A stretch of DNA of 64,000 nucleotides, taken from Oceanobacter mangrovi. GTDB taxonomy: Bacteria > Pseudomonadota > Gammaproteobacteria > Pseudomonadales > Oceanobacteraceae. How positions within the stretch are numbered: the first letter of the stretch is position 1; every line of letters begins with the position of its first letter. The notes beneath the pieces are model-generated. The model searched no databases and had not been told where the DNA came from. It was given only the letters and a program-made list of their open reading frames with translations. The position numbers and the translations under genes are program-made. The stretch is from positions 1-64,000 of the forward strand of contig NZ_JAHXZR010000012.1 in assembly GCF_019740315.1 (NCBI RefSeq). Reading direction: 5' to 3'. Below, in pieces: positions 17,658 through 27,685 of the stretch.

Positions 17658-18185
17658 TTATTTGGCGTAGGCTTCAGCAGCTTCGATGATCAGCTTGCGA
17701 GCGTCTTCGGCATTGCCCCAGTCGCGTACTTTCACCCATTTGCCAGCTTCCAGATCCTTGTAGTTCTCGAAGAAGTGAGCAATCTGGTTGCGCAGCAGTT
17801 CAGGAACGTCATTGATGTCCTGAATATCGTCGTAGATTTTGGTCAATTTGGTGTGCGGAACGGCCAGCAACTTGACGTCTTCGCCACCCTCGTCTTCCAT
17901 ATTAAGTACACCAACAGGACGGGCGCGGATTACCGAGCCTGGCTGTACAGGGTAAGGAGTTACAACCAGCACATCCAGTGGGTCGCCATCGCCGGCCAGT
18001 GTGTTATTCACATAACCGTAGTTGGCAGGGTAGAACATAGGGGTCGCCATGAAGCGATCGACCATCAGACAATCCATATCCTTGTCGATTTCGTATTTAA
18101 TCGGCGCGTGGTTGGCTGGAATTTCGATCACCACGTAGATGTCGTTTGGCAGATCTTTACCGGAGGACACTGAGTTATAGCTCAT
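17658..18185 (-). CDS. ppa: inorganic pyrophosphatase, family I
   Basis: 175 aa, of usual length; hydrolyses PPi to phosphate with Mg2+. Metal-binding and catalytic residues are in [20 protein letters not shown] and [15 protein letters not shown], and the end [14 protein letters not shown] is typical. ATG 18185 has AAGGGA about 9 nt upstream. Single gene. Confidence 0.96.
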   Translation of the reverse strand: MSYNSVSSGKDLPNDIYVVIEIPANHAPIKYEIDKDMDCLMVDRFMATPMFYPANYGYVNNTLAGDGDPLDVLVVTPYPVQPGSVIRARPVGVLNMEDEGGEDVKLLAVPHTKLTKIYDDIQDINDVPELLRNQIAHFFENYKDLEAGKWVKVRDWGNAEDARKLIIEAAEAYAK

Positions 18186-18340
18186 CGTTGTTTTCCCTTG
18201 GTCAGTGTTTAATTTGCGCCGGATTATAGCCATGTGATCCTTGTTCTGTCAGGTCTACATGAGTATAAAGCCAGCGCCGGGGCTCCAGACTTTGGTGTCA
18301 TTGGAGAATATGTAGTGTTGCGAAAAAGCTCATCGACTTT

Positions 18341-20536
18341 ATGAACAAGCTAGTAGGTGCCCTGGTTGTCTGTCTGGGCCTGGTTAACAGTGTGGTTGCG
18401 GACGAATTTGATCCGGAGTTTGGCACCAGCAATGATCTTTTTCCTGAGTCAGAGCTACCGGTCGTGCTGACGGCCACCCGCCTGCGCCAACCGCGGGCGG
18501 AAGTGCCAGCCAGTGTGACTGTTATCGAAGCCGAGCAAATTGAAGCCTGGGGTATTCGTACCCTGCCAGATCTGATGCGCTTTGTACCCGGCATGTTTGT
18601 GGGCCATGGTGATGACGAAAATAATGCTGCGGTGGCCTATCACTCGGGTAGTCCCAATGTCATGCGCCGGTTGCAGGTACTGGTCGACGGCCGCTCGGTA
18701 TTCCGGGCGGGTATCGCATCGGTATCGTGGAATGACATCCCGGTAGCGCTGGAAGATATTCAGCGTATCGAAGTAACCCGCGGGCCGAGTTCGGCGACTT
18801 ATGGTTCCAATTCGTTTCAGGGTGTAATCAATATCCTTACCAAACACCCCAGCGACACCGTGGGTACCCAGCTGCGTTATCGTAATGGTAACCAGGGTGT
18901 TGATGATGGTTATGCCAGCCATTCCTGGATCGGTTCTGATGCCGCCTATCGAATCACTGGTCAGATTCAGGCATCGGACAATTTTGACGGCAGCGGGGAT
19001 TCTGGAGACAACTACCGCGACAGTACCCGCCATGGCTTTGTTGGTCTGAATCGGATCCAGAATCTGGAATCGGGCTGGCAGCTGCAAACCCAGGCGATGG
19101 TGAAAGCCGGTCACACGGACATTCGTCAGAATGATTATTATCAGGAACCACCGGACATTTCATCGCGCCAGATTGCCTTGCTGGGCAAGCTGACGCGGGA
19201 ATTCGATTCCGATCACTCCTCCTATATCCGCACTTATTGGCAGAAGGACAAACGTCGACAAAGGGCGGATGTGGCACTTTATAGCCTGATGCTGGACCCG
19301 TCGCTGTTTGAGTTGTACCGGCTGGATGATCAGACAGCCAACGCTTTTATTGGTCTGTTACGGAGCGCCACGAGTCTGGCTGACTTGCAGCAGAAAATTG
19401 CCGCACTCGGTGCCAGTGATGAAGCCAATCAGTTAATGGCTGAAATACTGCAGCATACCGGTGGCGATGCCAACAACCTGGGGGAAGTGGTCAGAGGGGA
19501 AATTTCCAACGATATTTCCGACGAGCGCTTCGATATCGAATTTCAGGATACTCGCCGCTGGAATGACATTGTACGTTCCGTCGTTGGCGCCAGCATGCGG
19601 CGGGACCAGGTCGATTCGGAGACCTATTTTGGTGGTAAGGTCAATAACGACACCTACCGTTTATTCGGTAATCTGGAATTACGACCATTGCCATCCTGGC
19701 TGGTGAATCTGGGGGCGACCTATGAGATGGAAGACGCCAACCAGAATACGTTTTCGCCCCGAATCGGGGTGAACTACCTGATTACACCGGAGCAAAGTAT
19801 CCGGCTGATTCACTCGGAAGCGACCCGATCGCCGGATCTGCTGGAGCAGAATCCGAACTACTCGATCACTGCTTATGGTCTGACGAATAACTATCTGGGC
19901 TTGTCAGAGGGCACCTTCTATATGCACCAGTGGCCGGACTCCCGTTCACTGACGCCGGAACGTATCATCAGTACCGAGCTGGGTTATTACGGTCGTTTCC
20001 GTGAACCGGACCTGGAGCTGGATGTGAAGATTTTTCAGGAGCATATGACCAATCTGATAAATGATCATATTGCGATTGAGCAGCTGGAGATCAATTCCGA
20101 CTCGCAAATGGACATTGAAGGCATTGAGATGCAGGCGAAGTGGAATATCAGTTCGCAAGACTGGCTGTTACTGAATGCCGCGAGCATGAGCGTTAATGCC
20201 AGCAGTGCGGACGAGTCTGACAATCAATACCTGGTGGATACCCGTCTGAGCGCCAGAAACAGTCTGGTCAGCAGCTACAGCCATCGCGGAGATTTCTGGA
20301 GCGTGGCGACGTCGTACTTCTGGTACAACCGTTATAACTCCCAGGTTGGAAGACGAACCGGTAACTGCTACCGTCGCTCCGAAGTGAACTTGAGGGTTTT
20401 CGACCGTGCTGGCAAGTATCAGCCTTGGGCTGGTTTCTTTATTCAGCATTTAGTCGATAACAAGGCGCTGGTATACTCACGGCAGAGATACTCTACCAGT
20501 AACCTGTATTACCTGCAGGCCGGTATCAATTTCTAA
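18341..20536 (+). CDS. TonB-dependent receptor of a receptor/binding-protein/kinase operon
   Basis: 731 aa: signal peptide ending near VVA-DEF, then a plug domain (VLTATRLRQPRAEVPASVTV, QVLVDGRSVFRAG, RIEVTRGPSSATYGSNSFQG-type motifs, residues about 45-165), then a barrel ending LYYLQAGINF with the terminal Phe typical of outer-membrane proteins. Residues 300-370 form a long non-plug insertion with helical character. The next gene, for a periplasmic protein, starts 6 nt downstream and a hybrid kinase follows. The receptor may therefore serve sensing as well as uptake. Ligand unknown. Confidence 0.82.
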   Translation: MNKLVGALVVCLGLVNSVVADEFDPEFGTSNDLFPESELPVVLTATRLRQPRAEVPASVTVIEAEQIEAWGIRTLPDLMRFVPGMFVGHGDDENNAAVAYHSGSPNVMRRLQVLVDGRSVFRAGIASVSWNDIPVALEDIQRIEVTRGPSSATYGSNSFQGVINILTKHPSDTVGTQLRYRNGNQGVDDGYASHSWIGSDAAYRITGQIQASDNFDGSGDSGDNYRDSTRHGFVGLNRIQNLESGWQLQTQAMVKAGHTDIRQNDYYQEPPDISSRQIALLGKLTREFDSDHSSYIRTYWQKDKRRQRADVALYSLMLDPSLFELYRLDDQTANAFIGLLRSATSLADLQQKIAALGASDEANQLMAEILQHTGGDANNLGEVVRGEISNDISDERFDIEFQDTRRWNDIVRSVVGASMRRDQVDSETYFGGKVNNDTYRLFGNLELRPLPSWLVNLGATYEMEDANQNTFSPRIGVNYLITPEQSIRLIHSEATRSPDLLEQNPNYSITAYGLTNNYLGLSEGTFYMHQWPDSRSLTPERIISTELGYYGRFREPDLELDVKIFQEHMTNLINDHIAIEQLEINSDSQMDIEGIEMQAKWNISSQDWLLLNAASMSVNASSADESDNQYLVDTRLSARNSLVSSYSHRGDFWSVATSYFWYNRYNSQVGRRTGNCYRRSEVNLRVFDRAGKYQPWAGFFIQHLVDNKALVYSRQRYSTSNLYYLQAGINF

Positions 20537-20542
20537 CAAGGA

Positions 20543-21442
20543 ATGCCTATTTGCATGGATGCATGGTGTATTGGACGTAAATTCAGCTGGATGCTGGTGC
20601 TGCTGTTAGGCATCACCAGACCGGTTGAAGCGCTGGAGCTGATATTTATCAGCCCACAGCCGTCCGAATCTGTTGATCGACTGTCCCAGGCGACTGCTGG
20701 CCTGATGGGCGCAGACAGCCGTGTACTGGTCAGTGAAGATCCGTCAGCTGTTGGAGCCTTGCCAACGTCGGCCATTGCGGTGTTGGTCGGGCCATCCGCC
20801 TTGCCTCTGGCCGATACCCTGCCGGATACCATGGCGAGAATCGCGGTACTGGTTTCCCGAGCTGATGTTCAGGCGGCTCCACGGCTTGATTCCGCTATCT
20901 ATCTCGAACCTCCCCTGGCTCGTCAGCTGCTGCTTGGGCGCTTTTTGCTGGGTGGTGACCACCCGCTCGGCATCCTTGCCCAAAGTCAGCAGAGCCTGCA
21001 GCAACTGTGTGATTGCCAGCAGGCGCTGGATGCCAATGATGTCCATACCGCTTATGTTGATGAATACTCCAGCCTCAATCGGGCGTTGGTGGAATTGTTG
21101 CAGCAAACCGATGCGCTGGTTGGCGTATACGACACTGAGCTTTATAGCGCAGCCAATATCAAGAACATTCTGATTACCGCTTACCGTCAGAGCAGGCCAT
21201 TGATCGGCCCTTCCAGTGCCTATATTCGGGCCGGTGCGCTGGCAACGACCTACAGTGATTTGCAGGATGTGGCGCAGAGGCTGGTGGATGTGATCGAAAC
21301 CGGTACCAAAAGTGCCTGGCCGAAGGCCGACTATAACCCCCACTTCAAAGTGCGGTTCAATGAGCAGGTGGCTCGTTCTCTTAACATGGTGTTACCCGAC
21401 AGCAAGGATATAGCTGAACGTATTCGAAAACGGGAGCGGTGA
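20543..21442 (+). CDS. periplasmic ABC-type substrate-binding-like protein
   Basis: 299 aa. A signal peptide (RKFSWMLVLLLGITRPVEA) leads into a fold resembling ABC_sub_bind proteins (COG2984-like): two lobes, with QTDALVGVYDTELYSAANIKN and SRPLIGPSSAYIRAGAL near the hinge. No permease or ATPase genes are beside it, so it is more likely a sensory partner of the following kinase than a transporter part. Start ATG 20543 follows AAGGA too closely; ATG 20555 is an alternative. Its TGA overlaps the kinase start. Confidence 0.7.
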   Translation: MPICMDAWCIGRKFSWMLVLLLGITRPVEALELIFISPQPSESVDRLSQATAGLMGADSRVLVSEDPSAVGALPTSAIAVLVGPSALPLADTLPDTMARIAVLVSRADVQAAPRLDSAIYLEPPLARQLLLGRFLLGGDHPLGILAQSQQSLQQLCDCQQALDANDVHTAYVDEYSSLNRALVELLQQTDALVGVYDTELYSAANIKNILITAYRQSRPLIGPSSAYIRAGALATTYSDLQDVAQRLVDVIETGTKSAWPKADYNPHFKVRFNEQVARSLNMVLPDSKDIAERIRKRER

Positions 21443-23322
21443 TGGTTTCAATACGCCGCTGGTCAATTCGAATGCGCATCATGCTGGTGGGTACAGTACC
21501 GGTATTGCTGGTGGCTTTACTGATCACCGGTTACCACATGATTCAGCGTTGGGCAGAGCTGCAACGGGAGACCGATACCCTCACTCGCATTGCGCTGGAA
21601 AACATCGCCGCCTCCGCGGAGTATCCGCTGTTCTCCGGTAACTATGACTTGCTGGCACCGTTGGTGACGGCGACCCTGAAACAGCCTGCACTGGCTGGTG
21701 TACAGGTGCTGGACCCCAATGGTGAAGTCGTTTTTTCCCGTCGCACCGAGCGTTATGAAGAGATCCCGGTTACGGATATCCGGATCGTGGAAGGTAATAT
21801 TCTGCAGGATGTTCCGATCCTGGATACCTTTGAGGAACCTGGTCCAGGCGGCGTTCAGCAGCAGGTGATTGGTTCAGTGCGTATCGAAATTGCCGATACT
21901 TTCAACCGCCGGCGGCAGGACGCCATTATGTACCAGTCATTGCTGGTAGGCCTGGGGGTGGTGATGGTGTCAATTGTGGTAGCTGGCGCGATTTCGACCA
22001 CCATTATTCCGCCGCTGGAGAAGTTGACCGGCTTTATTGGCCAGCTGGCTGCGGGTGACTCCCGTGACCGGATTGAGGTGGACAACGGTGCCGAGATTGG
22101 CAATCTGCAGCAAGGTGCCAATCAGCTGGCAGAGTCGTTGGAGCAGGCTCAGCTGAGTCAGAATCGCTATACCGCCCGACTCAAACAGGAACAGCAGAAA
22201 AGTCTGCTGGCCAGCCAGGCCAAAAGTGAATTCCTGGCTCTGATGAGCCATGAGTTGCGCACGCCGATCAATGGCGCAGGCGGCATGTTGCAGCTGATGG
22301 CGCTGGATAATAGCCCGGCCGATTTCAATGAATACAAACATATGGCGGAACAGTCGCTGACGCATCTGTCGCAGCTGCTCGAAGATGTGCTGGTTGTTGT
22401 GGATACTGAGAAGCGCAATTTACCGGTCAGCTTTGGTGAACACCTGTTGCCGGATGTGCTCGACACTTTACTGAAAGAACTGACGCCAAGGGCACTGGCA
22501 AGCCGACTGTCGTTTGTGGTCGAGTTTGATGAACTGCTGCAGCATGAAAAGATCCGCATTGATCCGTCACTGATTCGCCAGGTGGTACGTCATGTCGCCG
22601 ATAATGCGCTGAAATTCACCCGCTCCGGTTACGTGGTGCTGCGCATGTCGTTACATCCTCAGCAGGATCACCATTGGCTCAGCATTCAGGTGATTGATAC
22701 CGGGATCGGTATCCCGCTCGATAAACGTCAGAAGGTGATGGAGGCATTTGCCCAGGCCAACTCGTCGTTCAGTCGACAATACGATGGCATGGGACTGGGG
22801 CTGACCATTTCCCAGCATATTTGTCATATTCTTGGTGGTGCAATTGCCCTGGGTGATAACCCGGGTGGCGGTACTGTGGTAACGATCAATTTGCCGGTAA
22901 AAATGGCATCAGCAGCGCCGCCCATAGTGACAGCCGGGTTACCAAAAGGCTTGCAGGTGCTGGTGGTGGAAGACAATGGCGTCAACTTGCGGGTCGCTGA
23001 AAAGATGCTGCAAAAGCTCTGTCCGGATGTGCTGGTTACGGCTGCCGAAAGTGGTGAGCGCTGCCTGGCGTTGTTGCAGCAGCAAACGTTTGATCTGATT
23101 CTGATGGACTGTCAAATGCCGGGACTGGACGGCTTTGAAACCACCCAGGCGATTCGTCAGCAGGGATTAACCATGCCGGTGGTGGCCTGTACGGCGAATG
23201 GGTCAGAAGATGTATATCAGCGTTGCCTGGCGGCGGGGATGAACGATTTTCTGGCCAAACCCGTGTCGCTGAAGACCATGCAGGAGATGCTGCATAAGTG
23301 GACTGCTGTCGGCTCTGCCTGA
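21442..23322 (+). CDS. hybrid sensor histidine kinase with HAMP and receiver domains
   Basis: 626 aa. Two membrane segments (about 11-30 and 155-178) bracket a periplasmic sensor of about 120 residues. HAMP, a coiled coil and HisKA with phospho-accepting H270 (MSHELRTPINGAG) follow, then HATPase (NALKFT, DTGIGI, GMGLGLTI), then a receiver with D556 (LILMDCQMPGLDG) and AKPVS. No Hpt or output domain, and no response regulator nearby. Start ATG 21442 with GGGAG 5 nt upstream; GTG 21439 is possible. Its stop lies within a strong stem-loop. It probably senses the periplasmic protein encoded just upstream (inference). Confidence 0.9.
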   Translation: MVSIRRWSIRMRIMLVGTVPVLLVALLITGYHMIQRWAELQRETDTLTRIALENIAASAEYPLFSGNYDLLAPLVTATLKQPALAGVQVLDPNGEVVFSRRTERYEEIPVTDIRIVEGNILQDVPILDTFEEPGPGGVQQQVIGSVRIEIADTFNRRRQDAIMYQSLLVGLGVVMVSIVVAGAISTTIIPPLEKLTGFIGQLAAGDSRDRIEVDNGAEIGNLQQGANQLAESLEQAQLSQNRYTARLKQEQQKSLLASQAKSEFLALMSHELRTPINGAGGMLQLMALDNSPADFNEYKHMAEQSLTHLSQLLEDVLVVVDTEKRNLPVSFGEHLLPDVLDTLLKELTPRALASRLSFVVEFDELLQHEKIRIDPSLIRQVVRHVADNALKFTRSGYVVLRMSLHPQQDHHWLSIQVIDTGIGIPLDKRQKVMEAFAQANSSFSRQYDGMGLGLTISQHICHILGGAIALGDNPGGGTVVTINLPVKMASAAPPIVTAGLPKGLQVLVVEDNGVNLRVAEKMLQKLCPDVLVTAAESGERCLALLQQQTFDLILMDCQMPGLDGFETTQAIRQQGLTMPVVACTANGSEDVYQRCLAAGMNDFLAKPVSLKTMQEMLHKWTAVGSA

Positions 23323-23337
23323 GCAGGCCGACAGCAG
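23303..23337. terminator. strong stem-loop between the kinase gene and fbp
   Basis: CTGCTGTCGGC pairs with GCCGACAGCAG, extended inward by CTGC/GCAG with one bulged T. It overlaps the kinase stop codon and sits between convergent genes. There is no U-tract. Confidence 0.5.
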
Positions 23338-23352
23338 GTGTTGAGCGGTTTG

Positions 23353-24321
23353 TCAGCCGTGGTACTTTTCGACAATATCTACTTCGTTGGCTGAACCCAT
23401 CACCACGGATACGCGCTGGTGAATGCCTTCCGGCTGGATATCCATAATGGCTTCGTGGGCTGTGCTGCACTTGCCGCCAGCCTGTACCATCAACATGCTC
23501 ATTGGATTGGCTTCGTACATCAGGCGCAGCTTGCCTGGTTTGGCAGGCTCACGGTTGTCCCATGGGTACATGAAAATACCACCACGGGTCAGAATGCGGT
23601 GAATTTCGGCCACCATGGCTGCAACCCAGCGCATGTTGTAGCGCTTGCCCAACGGGCCGGTTTCGCCACTCAGCAGGTCAGCGACATAGTTCTTCATGTT
23701 TTCCAGCCAGAAACGCTGGTTCGACATGTTGATAGCGAATTCCTTGGTATCAGCTGGCACCTGGATGTTATCGCGGGTCATCAGGTATTCACCCTGACGA
23801 GTGTCCAGGGTGAAGGAATACACGCCATTACCGGTTGTCAGTACCATAATGGTGGACGGCCCATACAACACATAACCAGCGGCCAGCTGGTTGCGGCCTG
23901 ACTGCAGGTAGGCCGACTCGTCGTCGCCAGATTTATCGGCGGCGGCAGGCAAAATCGAGAAGATAGTACCCACGCTGACGTTGATGTCGATATTGGAAGA
24001 ACCATCGAGCGGATCAAACAGCACCAGGTATTTGCCTTCCTGGTTACAAGCCACCGGAAGCGGCTCTTCTTCACTGGCAATACCCTTGACGACGGGCAGC
24101 TGTGACAGTGACTGCTTCAGCAGGTCGTTGGCAATAACATCCAGTTTCTTCTGACATTCACCTTGCACGTTTTCCTGTTCGGCACTACCGAGGATTCCGG
24201 CCAGGTCGCCGAGGGTCAGTTGGTGTGCAATATCCTTGCAAGTCACAGCCAGTTGATCGATCACATCAACCAGATCCTGATCGTTACAGTGTTGTTGTAA
24301 AAAGCTCCGCAGTCTAAGCAT
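23353..24321 (-). CDS. fbp: fructose-1,6-bisphosphatase class I
   Basis: 322 aa. Removes the 1-phosphate of fructose-1,6-bisphosphate in gluconeogenesis. Metal-site motif [20 protein letters not shown], upstream acidic loop ASEEEPLP, and substrate site GGIFMYPWD then [12 protein letters not shown] are all present. ATG 24321 has GAGG at 7 nt. Single gene, divergent from mpl. Confidence 0.96.
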   Translation of the reverse strand: MLRLRSFLQQHCNDQDLVDVIDQLAVTCKDIAHQLTLGDLAGILGSAEQENVQGECQKKLDVIANDLLKQSLSQLPVVKGIASEEEPLPVACNQEGKYLVLFDPLDGSSNIDINVSVGTIFSILPAAADKSGDDESAYLQSGRNQLAAGYVLYGPSTIMVLTTGNGVYSFTLDTRQGEYLMTRDNIQVPADTKEFAINMSNQRFWLENMKNYVADLLSGETGPLGKRYNMRWVAAMVAEIHRILTRGGIFMYPWDNREPAKPGKLRLMYEANPMSMLMVQAGGKCSTAHEAIMDIQPEGIHQRVSVVMGSANEVDIVEKYHG

Positions 24322-24523
24322 TGTTGGCCTCGGGGTTGTCAGGTTCTTTCCAATGTCGCGGATACTACCGGAATCAGGCGGTCATTTCAGTGGCTTTCTG
24401 AGTTGACGGTAAAGTCTGTCAGTCTGATGCCGGTTTGCTGCTTGAGTCGCTGCGGCATTGGGAATCTGCTGCCAAGCCAGTACACTAGCGATGGTTCGTT
24501 TCAGGCCGCTTTTGGGAAAGATA

Positions 24524-25891
24524 ATGCATCTACACTTTTTGGGAATTTGCGGCACCTTTATGGGGTCGCTGGCACAACTCGCCAAGGCGCTGGGTCATCA
24601 GGTATCTGGCAGTGATCTGGGGGTTTATCCGCCCATGAGTGACCAGCTGCGCGCTGCTGGCATTGAGTTAATCGAAGGCTATGATCCCGCCAATATTCCC
24701 GCCAGTGCCGAGCTGTTTATCGTTGGCAACGCCATGTCTCGTGGTAATCCATCGGTGGAATATGTGCTGGAGCGTAACCTGCCATACCGTTCCGGCCCGC
24801 AGTGGCTGAATGAGGAAGTACTGCAGTCTCGCTGGGTGCTGGCAGTGGCTGGCACCCATGGAAAAACCTCAACTTCGAGTATGCTGGCCTGGATTCTGGA
24901 ATACGCTGGTATGCAGCCGGGGTTTTTGATCGGTGGTGTGCCGGGCAATTTTGACGTGTCGGCGCGGTTGGGTGGTAGCCCGTTTTTTGTGATCGAAGCG
25001 GATGAATATGACACGGCCTTTTTCGACAAACGTTCGAAGTTTGTTCATTACAAGCCGCGTACCTTGATCGCCAATAACCTGGAATTTGACCACGCCGATA
25101 TTTTTGCCGATCTGGCCGCCATCGAAACCCAGTTTCACCATTTGATGCGTTTGTTGCCGGCGTCTGGCAAGGTCATTCTGCCTGTTGGCGAAGCTGCGCT
25201 GGAGCGCGTGCTGCAACGCGGTTGCTGGTCAGAGGTTGAGCGTTTTGGGGCTGATAGTCCGAGCCAGATTGTCGCCGAGCGTGAGGATGGCAGTGTGTTC
25301 TCTTTTTATGAGCAGGGCGAGTGCCTCGGCTCTGTGCACTGGTCATTGACTGGCCAACATAACCTCAATAACGCCAATGCGGCGATTCTGGCTGCCCGCC
25401 ATGTTGGGGTGAAGCCCGAACTGGCATTACAGGCACTGGCAGAATTTCAGCTGCCTAAACGTCGAATGGAACGCCTGACACCTGCTGGTAATGCGGCAGG
25501 CGTCGAAGTATTCGACGACTTTGCTCATCATCCGACGGCGATTAAAACCACTCTGGCCGGGGCGCGTGCCGGAATGCAACCTGGCCAGCGTTTGATTGCG
25601 GTGCTGGAGCCGCGTTCAAATACCATGAAGATGGGGGTTCATAAGGACTCTCTGGTACCTTCAACGGCAGACGCCGATTTTTGTCTGTGGCTGGAAGCGC
25701 CGGGTCAGGGCTGGAGTCTGGCTGGGCAACTGAATCCTGATCAGGGTATTAGCGTTAACTCTGCTGATGAAATTCTGGCTCAGTTGCAGCAGCGCGTGCA
25801 GGCTGGCGACCGTGTAGTGTTTATGTCCAACGGTGGCTTTGCCGGCTTGCCAGCCCGGTTCGCCCGCTGGGTGGTGGAATCAAAATCGTGA
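24524..25891 (+). CDS. mpl: UDP-N-acetylmuramate:L-Ala-gamma-D-Glu-meso-DAP ligase
   Basis: Recycles murein tripeptide onto UDP-MurNAc. 455 aa, Mur-ligase fold. The N-terminus MHLHFLGICGTFMGSLAQLA is typical of Mpl; the ATP loop is AGTHGKTSTSSMLAW (about residue 110), with later motifs ANNLEFDHADIF and FDDFAHHPTAIKTT. ATG 24524 was preferred over an upstream in-frame start because the family begins there. ubiX overlaps its stop by 4 nt (GTGA). Confidence 0.95.
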   Translation: MHLHFLGICGTFMGSLAQLAKALGHQVSGSDLGVYPPMSDQLRAAGIELIEGYDPANIPASAELFIVGNAMSRGNPSVEYVLERNLPYRSGPQWLNEEVLQSRWVLAVAGTHGKTSTSSMLAWILEYAGMQPGFLIGGVPGNFDVSARLGGSPFFVIEADEYDTAFFDKRSKFVHYKPRTLIANNLEFDHADIFADLAAIETQFHHLMRLLPASGKVILPVGEAALERVLQRGCWSEVERFGADSPSQIVAEREDGSVFSFYEQGECLGSVHWSLTGQHNLNNANAAILAARHVGVKPELALQALAEFQLPKRRMERLTPAGNAAGVEVFDDFAHHPTAIKTTLAGARAGMQPGQRLIAVLEPRSNTMKMGVHKDSLVPSTADADFCLWLEAPGQGWSLAGQLNPDQGISVNSADEILAQLQQRVQAGDRVVFMSNGGFAGLPARFARWVVESKS

Positions 25892-26526
25892 GTCAGCGCA
25901 TTTGTGTTGCCATTACCGGAGCCTCTGGTTCGCCTTATGCTCTGCGCCTGATTGAAGTGCTGCTGGCGGCTGGCCGAGAGGTCGATGTGATTCTATCGAA
26001 GGCCGGACTGCTGGTGATGGCAACCGAAACCAATCTGACCTTGCCGGGCAAACCGCAGGGGCAGTTACAGGCCATGCAGGATTATTTTCAGGTCAGTGGT
26101 GAACAGTTGCGGGTCTACGGTCGAGATGACTGGATGGCACCCTGGGCTTCCGGTTCCGGTCAGCCTGGGCCGCTGGTGATTTGCCCCTGCAGTACCGGCA
26201 CCCTGTCGGCCATTGCAACTGGTGCCAGCGATAATCTGATAGAGCGGGCAGCGGATGTGGCATTGAAAGAAGGGCGACGACTGATTCTGGTGCCGCGCGA
26301 AAGCCCATATTCAGAAATTCATCTCAACAACATGTTATCGCTCAAACGCATGGGCGCGGTCATTTTACCCGCCAGCCCAGGCTTCTATCATCGTCCGCAA
26401 AGTGTCGCCGAACTGGTCGACTTTGTGGTCGCGCGGATTCTCGGTCAACTGGGAATCGATCAAACCCTGATGCCCAAATGGGGCGACTCAGCAACAGCCA
26501 ACAATGGAGAACAAGCGGGTGAGTGA
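25888..26526 (+). CDS. ubiX: flavin prenyltransferase UbiX
   Basis: 212 aa. Makes prenylated FMN for UbiD in ubiquinone synthesis. ITGASGSPYALRLIEVLL at the N-terminus, CPCSTGTLSAIATGASDNLIERAADV and RLILVPRESPYSEIHLNNML are diagnostic. GTG start inside the mpl stop. The C-terminal tail beyond LGQLGID is not conserved. Confidence 0.95.
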   Translation: MSQRICVAITGASGSPYALRLIEVLLAAGREVDVILSKAGLLVMATETNLTLPGKPQGQLQAMQDYFQVSGEQLRVYGRDDWMAPWASGSGQPGPLVICPCSTGTLSAIATGASDNLIERAADVALKEGRRLILVPRESPYSEIHLNNMLSLKRMGAVILPASPGFYHRPQSVAELVDFVVARILGQLGIDQTLMPKWGDSATANNGEQAGE

Positions 26527-26887
26527 CGTACACAGCCAGCAGTCGGAACAACCAAAAGAAGATAATGCCAAGTGGATTGGTGTTGGTTTTATCATCGGTA
26601 TTATCGTTGCCGTTGTCGCGATGGAGTATTACGGCTATATCAAGCATCCTTCCAAAGCGGATGAGGCCGTGATTGATGAATTCCGACTGTTGTCAGTGGC
26701 TCCAGAGGCAGAGGTCAGAGTTTCTCCAAAGCCGTCTGGTAAAGAAGCATTCTGTGTTGACGGTTACTTGCTGCTGCGTCCAACCAATGGTAAGGCGGTC
26801 GCTGGTATTCTGGTTGATGGCAAGCAACGGCCGGTTGCATGCGACGTTGGCCGTATGCTGTCACAACCTGAAAAGACTGACGAATAG
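26519..26887 (+). CDS. small membrane-anchored protein of unknown function
   Basis: About 122 aa. The short cytoplasmic start is followed by one membrane segment (WIGVGFIIGIIVAVVAMEYY) and then a soluble, probably periplasmic, domain with two Cys (EAFCVDGYLLL, RPVACDVG) that could form a disulfide. GTG 26519 has GGAG 9 nt upstream and overlaps ubiX; ATG 26504 is an alternative without a ribosome site. No family recognised. Confidence 0.6.
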   Translation: MSDVHSQQSEQPKEDNAKWIGVGFIIGIIVAVVAMEYYGYIKHPSKADEAVIDEFRLLSVAPEAEVRVSPKPSGKEAFCVDGYLLLRPTNGKAVAGILVDGKQRPVACDVGRMLSQPEKTDE

Positions 26888-26966
26888 GTCTTTCCTGTCA
26901 CACAACGGCAAATCGCTGGCTAGACTGAAAGCAATGTTGGTTTGATTCGTTCTGGATAGCCAGTCA

Positions 26967-27218
26967 ATGTCGCTGAAATGTGTCTTCTGTAAAAAAACCG
27001 TGTTCGGGCCTGGTGGCCTGACCGTCCCCACGATTGGTCCGGCCCATCGGCATTGCTATGAGGCCTACCGCACCATGCGCCGGACTTTCCGTTCTATCGA
27101 TATCACTCTCCTGACTGATGATGAATTAAATGATCTGAAGGATCTTGTGCTGGCTGAAGAAAATGATCGCAAGCGCAAGAACAAGGGCACGCCGGATTCG
27201 GATATCGAGCTGTTCTAG
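26967..27218 (+). CDS. DUF2175-like small zinc-ribbon protein
   Basis: 83 aa. CVFCKKTVFGPGGLTVPTIG followed by GPAHRHCYEAY gives a C-x2-C ... H-x2-C set suited to zinc binding, as I recall for DUF2175 proteins. The rest is helical and basic. Stands 79 nt after the previous gene. Function unknown. Confidence 0.65.
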   Translation: MSLKCVFCKKTVFGPGGLTVPTIGPAHRHCYEAYRTMRRTFRSIDITLLTDDELNDLKDLVLAEENDRKRKNKGTPDSDIELF

Positions 27219-27309
27219 TCGGTCAATGTAATTTGCCAATCAACTCCATATTCAGACTGCAGTCAGGTTTGCAGTACACTGTTGGCATTGAAACACTAGG
27301 CAGAATCAC

Positions 27310-27684
27310 ATGGTTTTAGAAGGTCGATCGGATCTGATTATTGAGGTCCGACAGGATTCCCTGTTGTCAGGGGCTCCAGTGGATGTTGCTACCCTGATTA
27401 ATGGATGTTTGCTGGTTATTGCCGCCGATGCGCTGGCGCTTTATCGCGAGGGAGCGGATCTGCGCGATCCACTGGGCAATGGCCTGATTCGCTCAGCAGT
27501 CATGCCGGAAATCTGCCATATGGCTGCTGCAGGTGGCTTTGTGCAGGAATATCGGGCTGGTTACGTTGGTCTGGCCAACGATCTGGTACTCTTGATTGGC
27601 CTGAATGATGTTCGTCTGTTTTTGAACAAACAGGATGCACTGAGAAATATGAACGAACAGCTGCGTCTGTCGCTGGAGTACTGA
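27310..27684 (+). CDS. uncharacterised 124-aa protein
   Basis: Soluble, no signal peptide or membrane segment, mixed alpha/beta with a hydrophobic core (INGCLLVIAADALALY). No motif recognised. It ends 1 nt before the start of the next gene and is probably co-translated with it, so the two may work together. ATG 27310; ribosome site weak. Confidence 0.6.
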   Translation: MVLEGRSDLIIEVRQDSLLSGAPVDVATLINGCLLVIAADALALYREGADLRDPLGNGLIRSAVMPEICHMAAAGGFVQEYRAGYVGLANDLVLLIGLNDVRLFLNKQDALRNMNEQLRLSLEY

Positions 27685-27685
27685 T

